Source of the DNA: Candidatus Omnitrophota bacterium
GTDB lineage: Bacteria; Omnitrophota; Gorgyraeia; Gygaellales; Profunditerraquicolaceae
DNA: 14,394 bases
Direction of reading: 5' to 3'
Assembly: GCA_028717055.1 (NCBI GenBank)
Contig: JAQUOO010000019.1
Coordinates: 1 to 14,394, forward strand
Shown: positions 1 to 6,061 of the stretch, one piece after another
How positions within the stretch are numbered: the stretch's first letter is position 1
Layout of the letters: the number at the start of each line of letters is the position of its first letter
Translations under genes and position numbers: made by a program
Notes under the pieces: model-generated
The model's database searches: none
Told to the model about the DNA's origin: nothing
Seen by the model: the letters and a program-made list of their open reading frames with translations, nothing else

Positions 1-1852
1 TTATGAACAAGCCTATATAAAAATCTTGCGGAATATAACTTAATTTTATTTTATACCTGCCTGTTTCCCGAAGTCCAACGGCTAAAAGGCCACTCTGCTC
101 TCCAAGAACACCTTTGTCCGCCTTCCAATTATCATGGTAATTCTGATTAATTACTAAAGTATCGGGCTTTTCAAGATCCACGGTAAGATTTATAACATTA
201 GGGCTGAAATAATCTAGGCTGACTTTATGAGTTCCGTTTAGAAAGAAGGCTTCCCCTTTATAATCAGGGTTAATCTTGCCTTTACTAACCAAATCAACCG
301 TTAAAGACGGATCCTTTGGGAGATTCGCATATCCTTCTACAAAAAATGTTTTTTCCCTTCCCATTTGTTTTCCGAGCGGCAAAATATACCTGGGGATGGC
401 TTTCTCATTCAACCTAAGATTACCGTTCCAATTAAAGTCTACCACGCCAAGATTCTGATTCAATAACAGCCAAAATGGCTGATAATCACGCAAATCGTGT
501 ATATCAAAGAAACCCGGGCGCTCACGCCTGAGAAGTGCGTCCTCTATTTTTACCTGAAAGAAATCACTATATATTTTTAATTTAGGCTTATATTCATATA
601 CCATCTTTTTGAATACCGCCTGATTTTGAATATAAATATTGGCTACGCTGATTATGGCCAGCAAAATAGCAAGGAGGTATAGCTTACGACGCTTTTCAAC
701 TATAAGAAAGAATCTTCCTGCAATAATAGAGATAAAAAACGGTATAAAGAAACAGAAATATTTATCCAGTCTCCAAATACCATGGACCACGGGGTGAATA
801 TGCCAAATAATCTTAAAAATATCAATCGGACTATTTTTCCCAAAAGCGATCAAAGTAAATACGACTAACAGTATCAAGTACCGCAGGTTTTCCTTAAAAT
901 AAAGGAGGATTGAAAAAAAAGCAATAATAACGGGCAAATAACCAAGATACATTGAAGAATAACCTAAGTAACCAGTAAATAACCCCCTCCAGAGCCGATC
1001 CATATTCAAAGATGCATGAAAAGCATCTGTAGCGACAGAAACCTTGGAATATATATTTTCATATGGCAAATGGATGCACTCCGCTCTCAATGAATATAAA
1101 TTATACATAGGTATTATTTTCACGGCGGACAACAAGATACTTAGACCCAAAATAATCAAGAGAGCGATCGGGATTGAAGGATTAATTTTGGGCTGACTAC
1201 TTATATTTATAGAATCCAAAAAAGCGCTCATAAATAAAAATAGCAGGACAACAATCAGTGATAACCCGCTATTCATTATGTAAAATGATAAAATCAGACA
1301 AGAAAATAAAAGACAATTCCCGTTATCCGCCGATCTCTTAAAGAAAGCGAGCAACCAAGGAAGAAAATAATAATATATGTACTGATGGATATTCCCATCT
1401 ACAACTTCATAAGCACCCCAATTGCAGAATATGAAAGTAAGACTGGAAAAAACAGCTCCTAATAAATTGAATTTCAATACGCTTTTGGTTAGATAAAACA
1501 TGCCTAACGCGCCGAGAAGGAAAGTCAAAAAAACTGCAATCCTTAAGCCTGATACTTCCCCAAAGGGCAATATAAATAATAAAAATGGATTAAAGGTATA
1601 ATCCCATGGATGGGATATATAAGGATACCCGCCGCTCAAATAAGGGGTATTCAGAGGCAGTTGAAAATACTCAACAATAGATTTCCGAGTCAAACCGGCG
1701 TAGAAATATTCCCCGAACCAATCATCTTCACTAATGACCGTACTCCCGAGATCCTTTATTACCGGATAATAGAATAATGAGGTAAAAAGAATAACTAAAA
1801 TAACAGCCAGGATTATTCCTATCTTTTTATGTTTAACAGAATTATCCGCCAT
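1..1852 (-). CDS. YfhO-like polytopic membrane protein, putative GT-C glycosyltransferase (C-terminus cut by window edge)
   Basis: The reading frame is open from the ATG at 1852 to the window edge, giving 617 visible residues with no stop; I checked the frame at several points along its length. The start follows a purine-rich GAGGAGAAGAGGAA ribosome-binding site. A short basic N-terminus (MADNSVKHKK) leads into a first membrane helix. An acidic stretch (ISEDDWFGEYF, about residues 39-49) follows in the first outer loop, where GT-C enzymes carry catalytic acids, and then come many hydrophobic helices to about residue 440. The soluble C-terminal part has a beta-rich segment at about 545-576 with YFSPN, LVINQNYHDNWKAD, resembling the C-terminal domain of YfhO-family proteins, which are thought to move sugars onto cell-wall polymers. 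By inference it modifies a surface glycan using a lipid-linked donor. It is last of the visible minus-strand genes, 41 bp after the radical SAM gene. The specific substrate cannot be read from the sequence. Confidence 0.75.
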   Translation of the reverse strand, partial: MADNSVKHKKIGIILAVILVILFTSLFYYPVIKDLGSTVISEDDWFGEYFYAGLTRKSIVEYFQLPLNTPYLSGGYPYISHPWDYTFNPFLLFILPFGEVSGLRIAVFLTFLLGALGMFYLTKSVLKFNLLGAVFSSLTFIFCNWGAYEVVDGNIHQYIYYYFLPWLLAFFKRSADNGNCLLFSCLILSFYIMNSGLSLIVVLLFLFMSAFLDSINISSQPKINPSIPIALLIILGLSILLSAVKIIPMYNLYSLRAECIHLPYENIYSKVSVATDAFHASLNMDRLWRGLFTGYLGYSSMYLGYLPVIIAFFSILLYFKENLRYLILLVVFTLIAFGKNSPIDIFKIIWHIHPVVHGIWRLDKYFCFFIPFFISIIAGRFFLIVEKRRKLYLLAILLAIISVANIYIQNQAVFKKMVYEYKPKLKIYSDFFQVKIEDALLRRERPGFFDIHDLRDYQPFWLLLNQNLGVVDFNWNGNLRLNEKAIPRYILPLGKQMGREKTFFVEGYANLPKDPSLTVDLVSKGKINPDYKGEAFFLNGTHKVSLDYFSPNVINLTVDLEKPDTLVINQNYHDNWKADKGVLGEQSGLLAVGLRETGRYKIKLSYIPQDFYIGLFI

Positions 1853-1893
1853 TTCCTCTTCTCCTCTATCCTAAAACCAAAATCCGCCATGAA

Positions 1894-3315
1894 TCAGGAA
1901 CTCCTTCTAAAATAAGACAAAACCATTCTTGTTCCGACTATTATATACCGAAATAGCTCCTCCAGCGACTTTGTTTCAAAGATAATCCTGAGTATCTGGG
2001 AAGGCCTGAGATAAAAACTCATATACCCTTTTTTCACGTAAGCAAATAGCTCTTCATTGGTCAAACCGGTCCACGGAGCAGGAAACGGAGCGCACGATTT
2101 TCCGTTTCTGCCGGATATATATTCGCTCCAATAATCCCTTTTTGCTTTCTTTTTTAACAACTCATTTAGATCCGAACCGGGTTTGGCGATTGTCTTACAG
2201 ATCTGGATGAAATCCAGCTTAAGTTCTTTACTGAATTTGATCGTCTTTTTTATTGTATCCTTCGTTTCTCCCGGACCGCCGAACATAAAAAACCCCAGAG
2301 TCCTGATCTTATGCTTACGGGTCAAGGCAATAGCCTCCTTGATTTTTTCCGGAGTGATTCCCTTATTGATCGACTTTAGGATTTCCGGACTGGCCGATTC
2401 GATTCCATAATATATCCTGCGGCATCCGGCCCGATAGGCCATACCGAGCAGTTCATCATCAACCAAATCCACTCTAGTCCTACAGGACCATTCCACAGGT
2501 ATTTTCCTTTTTATTATTTGACTAAAGATCTCCAAATCCCGCTTGCGATTGTAAAAAAAAGTCGCGTCGAATATGTCTATCTCTCTAATCCTATATTTCC
2601 CGGCACATTCCTCAATCTCATCCACAACCCTGCCAGCCGATCTTTCAGAATACGGAAGGCAATTTATCGCGCAGAAACTGCATTTATAAGGGCACCCCTT
2701 GGCGGTTACCATTATAGTAAAATTCTTCCTCTGGGAAGGAAAAGAATAATATTTCTCGCTAGGGAGCAAATGCCGCGCAGGAAAAGGAAAGGCATCAAAA
2801 TCTACCGGCTTTAAAGCAACAGGAGTTACCCTTATTTCATTATCTTGCTTGTAGGCTAGCCCTTCTATCCCGTTCAAATCTTTATTATTTTGCAATGCCT
2901 CAATTAATTTCGGCAAAGACTCAATTGCCTCTCCAATAATCCCATAGTCTATCTCTTTATAAGCCATTGTCTCTTCGGTATAAAAAGACAGGTTTGGCCC
3001 TCCTGCAAAAACAGGTATATTCAAGTTGTGTTTTAGGTAAGCAATGCATTCTAATGCATCATGAAAATGATAACTTTCTGCCCTAAAGCCAAGGAGATCT
3101 GGCTTAAAAGTTTTTAGCCTAAGCAATAATTCTTCCCTAGAAAGATTCAACGCTCTTGCATCCAACAGTATAACCTCATGCCCATATTTCTCTAAAATAG
3201 CAGCTACATACGCCAATATAATTGGCGGCGCAAAGCAGAATTCTTCGTTTACAATCTTCAGGTTTTCAGAAAAATCCTTATGGGTATATTTTGGAAAAAC
3301 TAAGGCGATTCTCAT
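1894..3315 (-). CDS. B12-binding-domain radical SAM protein
   Basis: 473 residues. The N-terminal 145 residues have the Rossmann-like pattern of cobalamin-binding domains (MRIALVFPKY, LDARALNL, GGPNLSFYTEE, YGIIGEA), but the classical DxHxxG motif is absent, with LDAR at the equivalent place, so true B12 binding is uncertain. The radical SAM core follows: C208-x3-C212-x2-C215 (KGCPYKCSFC) for the [4Fe-4S] cluster, then YYGIESASPEIL and GFFMFGGPGET, which fit SAM-binding strands of the barrel. The C-terminal 100 residues are basic and partly hydrophobic. The ATG at 3315 has a TAGGAG ribosome-binding site that overlaps the stop of the upstream PP-loop gene, 8 bp away, so the two are probably made together. 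Family members carry out methylations, C-C bond formation or rearrangements on lipids, sugars and natural products. The substrate here is unknown; the context suggests a glycan or its lipid carrier. Confidence 0.88.
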   Translation of the reverse strand: MRIALVFPKYTHKDFSENLKIVNEEFCFAPPIILAYVAAILEKYGHEVILLDARALNLSREELLLRLKTFKPDLLGFRAESYHFHDALECIAYLKHNLNIPVFAGGPNLSFYTEETMAYKEIDYGIIGEAIESLPKLIEALQNNKDLNGIEGLAYKQDNEIRVTPVALKPVDFDAFPFPARHLLPSEKYYSFPSQRKNFTIMVTAKGCPYKCSFCAINCLPYSERSAGRVVDEIEECAGKYRIREIDIFDATFFYNRKRDLEIFSQIIKRKIPVEWSCRTRVDLVDDELLGMAYRAGCRRIYYGIESASPEILKSINKGITPEKIKEAIALTRKHKIRTLGFFMFGGPGETKDTIKKTIKFSKELKLDFIQICKTIAKPGSDLNELLKKKAKRDYWSEYISGRNGKSCAPFPAPWTGLTNEELFAYVKKGYMSFYLRPSQILRIIFETKSLEELFRYIIVGTRMVLSYFRRSS

Positions 3316-3323
3316 AATAGCTC

Positions 3324-4163
3324 CTAATGGAGCAAATAATAAAGGCGGCTTTTATCACCCTTACTCAAATACTCATCGATCATTATCTTGCAGTCTATGA
3401 TTTTCTCTTTATAAAAATCCATAAAAACTTTTCTATATTCATCTAATCCGTATATAGGAATATAATATCCGTTTGCAAAGATATGAAACAATGTGAACTG
3501 AAAACACCTAATCTGCATTTTCCGGTCGAATTTAGTGCCTTTAATGTTTTCAGAAGGTAAAATGTTCATTTGATATAGCGCTTTACCCGTAGTCATTCCT
3601 GCGGTATCGACACCAGACATATCCTCTCCAAACAACTCTTTAAATCCAAGCTTATCGGCCCATTCAATATTATTAGGATAATCGAAATCAAAAACCGGAG
3701 TAAGATACTTAACTCCGTAAGAAAGGTAAAGACCTCTTAACTCATTGATCACCTCTTTCATCTGATCCGGAAAAATACCAAGCATATTCCTGTTTGCTCC
3801 ATCGCAGGCATATCCGATATCCCGATCCAGACAATAAATCAAGCTACGTAAATGTAAGGTAAGTTTGCAGGGGCCACAAGTAAGAAGGAAAAACCCGTAT
3901 TTTTTTGCATAGTAAAGATACCTGGAATAAGAAATATTCTTGCATAGTTTATCCACATCCAGAATCGAATGGATAAACTTTTCCTGGCCAAATTTATCCT
4001 TCAATTTCTGGACATTCAGGGCAGAATGTCCTGCCGAAGATATTCCAAAGCGCTTATAGGTCAATAGATGCACTTTCCGGAATTCTTCCGCCACTAACGC
4101 GGCAGCACACGTTGAATCTGTCCCCCCTGAATATAAAACAGTTATCTCTTTTGTATTTTTCAT
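3324..4163 (-). CDS. PP-loop ATPase (adenine nucleotide alpha-hydrolase-like) with CxxC motif
   Basis: 279 residues. The N-terminal strand LYSGGTDST (10-18) is a clear PP-loop (SGGxDS), the site that binds ATP to adenylate a substrate. Residues 93-100 read LLTCGPCK, with C96 and C99, followed by LHLRS and then YACDGANRN. That arrangement parallels the CxxC...R...G-D layout of TtcA/TilS-type PP-loop enzymes, where two cysteines plus a later third one hold an Fe-S cluster; C220 (MQIRC) is a possible third ligand. These parallels are my reading, not a search result. The start codon overlaps the stop of the preceding 54-residue gene (ATGA), which implies translational coupling. The radical SAM gene follows after 8 bp. 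Related enzymes thiolate tRNA, make 7-deazaguanine or amidate sugars. The function is unassigned; a sugar- or small-molecule-modifying sulfurtransferase or amidotransferase is possible. Confidence 0.8.
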   Translation of the reverse strand: MKNTKEITVLYSGGTDSTCAAALVAEEFRKVHLLTYKRFGISSAGHSALNVQKLKDKFGQEKFIHSILDVDKLCKNISYSRYLYYAKKYGFFLLTCGPCKLTLHLRSLIYCLDRDIGYACDGANRNMLGIFPDQMKEVINELRGLYLSYGVKYLTPVFDFDYPNNIEWADKLGFKELFGEDMSGVDTAGMTTGKALYQMNILPSENIKGTKFDRKMQIRCFQFTLFHIFANGYYIPIYGLDEYRKVFMDFYKEKIIDCKIMIDEYLSKGDKSRLYYLLH

Positions 4164-4324
4164 TTATTTTTCTTGAGGGAGTTTATAATGGTTTTAAGGA
4201 TGAAAAAATATGTCATATAAACACCTTGCAATATCCAGCCAAGGATATCGCAATAAATCACCCTAAGCCTCCATGGCAACATCATGCCTAAGAGACAAAT
4301 AAGAAAAACGAAGGCAAACTTCAT
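4160..4324 (-). CDS. 54-residue membrane miniprotein coupled to PP-loop ATPase
   Basis: An ATG at 4324 opens a 54-codon frame that ends in TGA at 4160-4162, overlapping the PP-loop ATPase start as ATGA. The product begins MKFAFVFLICLLGMMLPWRL, has a hydrophobic N-terminal helix (about 3-17), a basic LPWRLRV turn, a second hydrophobic stretch (about 27-46, GWILQGVYMTYFFILKTI) and a lysine-rich end (SLKKNK). An in-frame TAA lies directly before the ATG, so no longer version exists. No Shine-Dalgarno sequence is visible. The four-base overlap and 1-2 helix topology support a real gene, probably a membrane anchor or partner for the downstream PP-loop/radical SAM enzymes; that role is inferred. 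I do not recognise a family. It could also be a leader whose translation merely couples to the next gene. Confidence 0.6.
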   Translation of the reverse strand: MKFAFVFLICLLGMMLPWRLRVIYCDILGWILQGVYMTYFFILKTIINSLKKNK

Positions 4325-4334
4325 TTATTGAATT

Positions 4335-4363
4335 AATTTACTATGAAGAGAGACAAAAGTCAC
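4335..4363 (-). promoter_or_regulatory. possible weak sigma-70-type promoter before the 54-residue gene
   Basis: Reading the minus strand, GTGACT (4358-4363), a 17-base spacer and TAAATT (4335-4340) each match the consensus at 4 of 6 positions. Transcription would start about four bases before the ATG at 4324, which would explain the missing ribosome-binding site. It lies just after the terminator at 4389-4414, where a new promoter would be needed. The match is weak in an AT-rich region and may be chance. Confidence 0.25.
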
Positions 4364-4388
4364 CCCTCTTGCCGGTATAAAAAATAGT

Positions 4389-4414
4389 AAAAACAGAAAG
4401 AGATCTTTCTGTTT
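4389..4414 (-). terminator. intrinsic terminator overlapping the stop codon of the second DUF5989-like gene
   Basis: On the minus strand the stop codon TAA runs straight into an inverted repeat: AAACAGAAAGA (4404-4414) pairs perfectly with TCTTTCTGTTT (4391-4401) around a 2-base centre, effectively a 10-bp stem with a 4-base loop. It is followed by TT, AC and TATTTTTTAT. The stem is AT-rich, so termination may be partial. Confidence 0.55.
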
Positions 4415-4595
4415 AGAATAAAGCATATATGGCAGGTAAAACTGACTGATTCCCGGTTAAGGATATGAACAAACCTAAGAAAGCTAAGATTGCCAAGAGA
4501 GGTAAAAGCCACCATTTTTTATTTAGCTTTATGAGCAAAAACAGGGCTTTTAATAATTCCAGATTCGAGCTAAATTTCGGCTTCTTGTTTTGCAT
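4413..4595 (-). CDS. second, divergent DUF5989-like membrane miniprotein
   Basis: 60 residues. The hydrophilic N-terminus (MQNKKPKFSSNLELLKALF) leads to KLNKKWWLLP (about 23-32), one transmembrane helix (LLAILAFLGLFISL) and the ending SVLPAIYALF. The KKWW-x-x-P entry to the helix and the P-x-x-Y-x-LF ending are shared with the canonical DUF5989 protein at 5477-5635 (KKWWLAP ... APFVYTLF), so I read it as a paralogue with a longer N-terminus. DUF5989 proteins accompany NodU/CmcH carbamoyltransferases and SxtJ proteins; their biochemical role is not established. The gene is separated from the triad by a glycosyltransferase. It has its own consensus promoter ending six bases before the ATG, no Shine-Dalgarno sequence, and a terminator on its stop codon, so it may be a monocistronic, leaderless unit. 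Confidence 0.75.
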   Translation of the reverse strand: MQNKKPKFSSNLELLKALFLLIKLNKKWWLLPLLAILAFLGLFISLTGNQSVLPAIYALF

Positions 4596-4601
4596 ATAAA
4601 T

Positions 4602-4629
4602 ATTATACTTGCCTACTTTTTCCTGTCAA
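4602..4629 (-). promoter_or_regulatory. near-perfect sigma-70-type promoter before the second DUF5989-like gene
   Basis: On the minus strand: TTGACA (4624-4629), a 16-base spacer, then TATAAT (4602-4607). Both hexamers match the consensus at every position. Six bases (ATTTAT) separate the -10 box from the ATG at 4595, so a start at the usual seventh base would fall on the A of the AUG, predicting a leaderless mRNA. It sits in an 83-bp gap inside an otherwise operon-like block. Confidence 0.65.
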
Positions 4630-4678
4630 GATATCTACCGGTCTACATAAGCGATAAACCGAGTGTTAATTAAGCCTA

Positions 4679-5398
4679 TCAAACACACTCTTTGTTTTTT
4701 AGAAACTTATACTTTAAAAGAACTGGTATTTGATAAAGATACTCTATGATAGTGTTTGTTCTTAGCTTGCTCTTTCCTTTGGCCCTATTCACAAAAACGT
4801 AGGGAATCTCTTTAAACTTATTAACCCGGGCTTTAACGAATATCTCCAAACCTATTTTAAAACCCGAGGATGTAAAAACCACACCTTCCAACGCTCTTCT
4901 TTTTATACCCAAGAAACCGGAGGTATTATCTCTTACACTGCTGACTATTCTGCCTAAAAAACAGGCCAAACGTGAGATTATCTTACGCGATAACGGAAAA
5001 TTTCTTGTTCCTCCGCCACGAATATAGCGGCTTCCAATTACCAGATCATAACCTTCCTTAAGATTTTTTACAAAAAGCGGGATTAATTCCGGAGGGTGGC
5101 TGCCGTCTCCATCCATAATTACGATAATATCCCCCCTTGCTTCCTTTATTCCATCCAGCACCGAAAGGGAAAGACTTTTTATGCCTGCGATACGCCTAAT
5201 GACTTTACCCTTTTTTTCTAAAACTTTTTTCGCAATATTGACGGTGTCATCGGAAGAATTATCGTCGATAACCAATATTTCGTATCTTATACTACCCTGA
5301 GCATCCAGAGCAGATATGGCGCGCTCTAACAAACCCTGAATATTATCTGCTTCCAAATATGTAGGGATAACAATAGACACTAATCCTTCTTCAAGCAT
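4679..5398 (-). CDS. GT2 polyprenol-phosphate glycosyltransferase (DPM1-like, soluble form)
   Basis: 239 residues forming a GT-A fold. SIVIPTYLEADNI (8-20) is the nucleotide-sugar-binding start, ILVIDDNSSDDT (41-52) carries the first acidic pair, and MDGDGSHPPELI (95-106) carries the DxD metal-binding residues D96 and D98. VIGSRYIRGG and DNTSGFLGIKRRAL are typical of dolichol/polyprenol-phosphate mannosyltransferases, which move a hexose from a nucleotide sugar to polyprenyl phosphate on the inner membrane face. No C-terminal membrane helices are present, so it resembles the single-domain, peripheral form. The gene follows the DUF5989 gene after a 78-bp gap. The predicted lipid-linked sugar could feed the GT39-like or YfhO-like enzymes in the same block. 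Sugar specificity (mannose, glucose, other) cannot be told. Confidence 0.87.
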   Translation of the reverse strand: MLEEGLVSIVIPTYLEADNIQGLLERAISALDAQGSIRYEILVIDDNSSDDTVNIAKKVLEKKGKVIRRIAGIKSLSLSVLDGIKEARGDIIVIMDGDGSHPPELIPLFVKNLKEGYDLVIGSRYIRGGGTRNFPLSRKIISRLACFLGRIVSSVRDNTSGFLGIKRRALEGVVFTSSGFKIGLEIFVKARVNKFKEIPYVFVNRAKGKSKLRTNTIIEYLYQIPVLLKYKFLKNKECV

Positions 5399-5476
5399 AA
5401 ATTTTATAATTAACCTCGCTTAATTCTAGCGCGACTAACGCTATTCTATAATTACCTGTGATTGACTCCGCTATTA

Positions 5477-5635
5477 TCAAAATAAAGTATATACAAATGG
5501 GGCGACAACGCTAGTTTGCGACAAAGATATTAAAATACTTAAAAGAAATAATATAATTATTACCGGGGCCAGCCACCATTTTTTTCGGATACGCAAGAAA
5601 TCCCAGAATTCCCGTAAAATTGAGGCTTTACCCAT
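5477..5635 (-). CDS. DUF5989-family membrane miniprotein (SxtK-like)
   Basis: 52 residues starting at ATG 5635, after a good ribosome-binding site (AAGGATGAG, 5 bases before the ATG), 15 bp after the SxtJ-family gene. The sequence has REFWDFLRIRKKWWLAP (8-24), one membrane helix (VIIILFLLSILISL) and the ending APFVYTLF. The KKWW-x-x-P start and the P-F-x-Y-T-L-F end are the hallmark of DUF5989. In saxitoxin gene clusters a carbamoyltransferase is followed by two small proteins, SxtJ and SxtK; the arrangement here matches that pattern, from what I recall of those clusters. A role as a membrane scaffold or regulator of the carbamoyltransferase is inferred; no catalytic residues are evident. Confidence 0.82.
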   Translation of the reverse strand: MGKASILREFWDFLRIRKKWWLAPVIIILFLLSILISLSQTSVVAPFVYTLF

Positions 5636-5650
5636 AATTTCTCATCCTTT

Positions 5651-6061
5651 TTAGAATTGCCTTTGATGACTACCTGGATTATCGATCCCCTCTTTCTTTT
5701 TCCAGTATGACCCCTTTTTCTTTTCAATAACCCTATCCAGCAAGTCCACCCTGAATAATTTCATTACAAGGCCTATTGGAGTAAAAAGCATATAGAATAA
5801 TACAATTAAAATTATCCGGGTATTTACCCAGCCCAATAAAAATGCCATCTTCATCCAAAATACATAAATGGGTTTTAAAATAAGCGGCCGGAGAAAAGCT
5901 AAAACGAAGAAAACAAAAGACACAAAGAAAATGAATAGAGGGTTGTGCCTGTTCCCGAAAAGAACGATTATGGCAATAACAAGAAAACCCATCCCCATAG
6001 TTATACCGAATCTCTTCATATCCTCAATCGGGCTCAAACGCTTCCCGCCGATTCCCGCCAT
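5651..6061 (-). CDS. SxtJ-family membrane protein
   Basis: 136 residues with about three hydrophobic helices (roughly 18-35, 41-57 and 82-101). The segment GWVNTRIILIVLFYMLFTPI (77-96) followed by GLVMKLFRVDLLDR and GSYWKKK is characteristic of SxtJ proteins, small membrane proteins of unknown activity found beside O-carbamoyltransferases. The start at 6061 lies 38 bp inside the carbamoyltransferase gene and is preceded by a strong AGGAGG with 9-base spacing, which favours this start over Met15. The overlap indicates translational coupling, so the enzyme and membrane protein are probably made in fixed ratio and may form a complex. The tail after residue 112 is basic and likely cytoplasmic. 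Confidence 0.85.
   Translation of the reverse strand: MAGIGGKRLSPIEDMKRFGITMGMGFLVIAIIVLFGNRHNPLFIFFVSFVFFVLAFLRPLILKPIYVFWMKMAFLLGWVNTRIILIVLFYMLFTPIGLVMKLFRVDLLDRVIEKKKGSYWKKKEGIDNPGSHQRQF

Noticed and set aside
1848..1890. ATGGCGGAT occurs twice, 38 bp apart, before the YfhO-like gene, offering an alternative ATG at 1890
   Set aside because: The ATG at 1890 is in another frame and does not lead into the YfhO-like protein; the ATG at 1852 has the purine-rich ribosome-binding site. The repeat is probably chance.
4645..4668. Seven-base-pair hairpin after the GT2 gene at 4679
   Set aside because: The nine-base loop and lack of a T run make it a poor terminator, though transcription from the GT2 gene would cross it before the promoter at 4602-4629.
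5426..5444. Short inverted repeat TAGCG...CGCTA between the DUF5989 and GT2 genes
   Set aside because: Only five base pairs and no T run; too weak for a terminator or operator.
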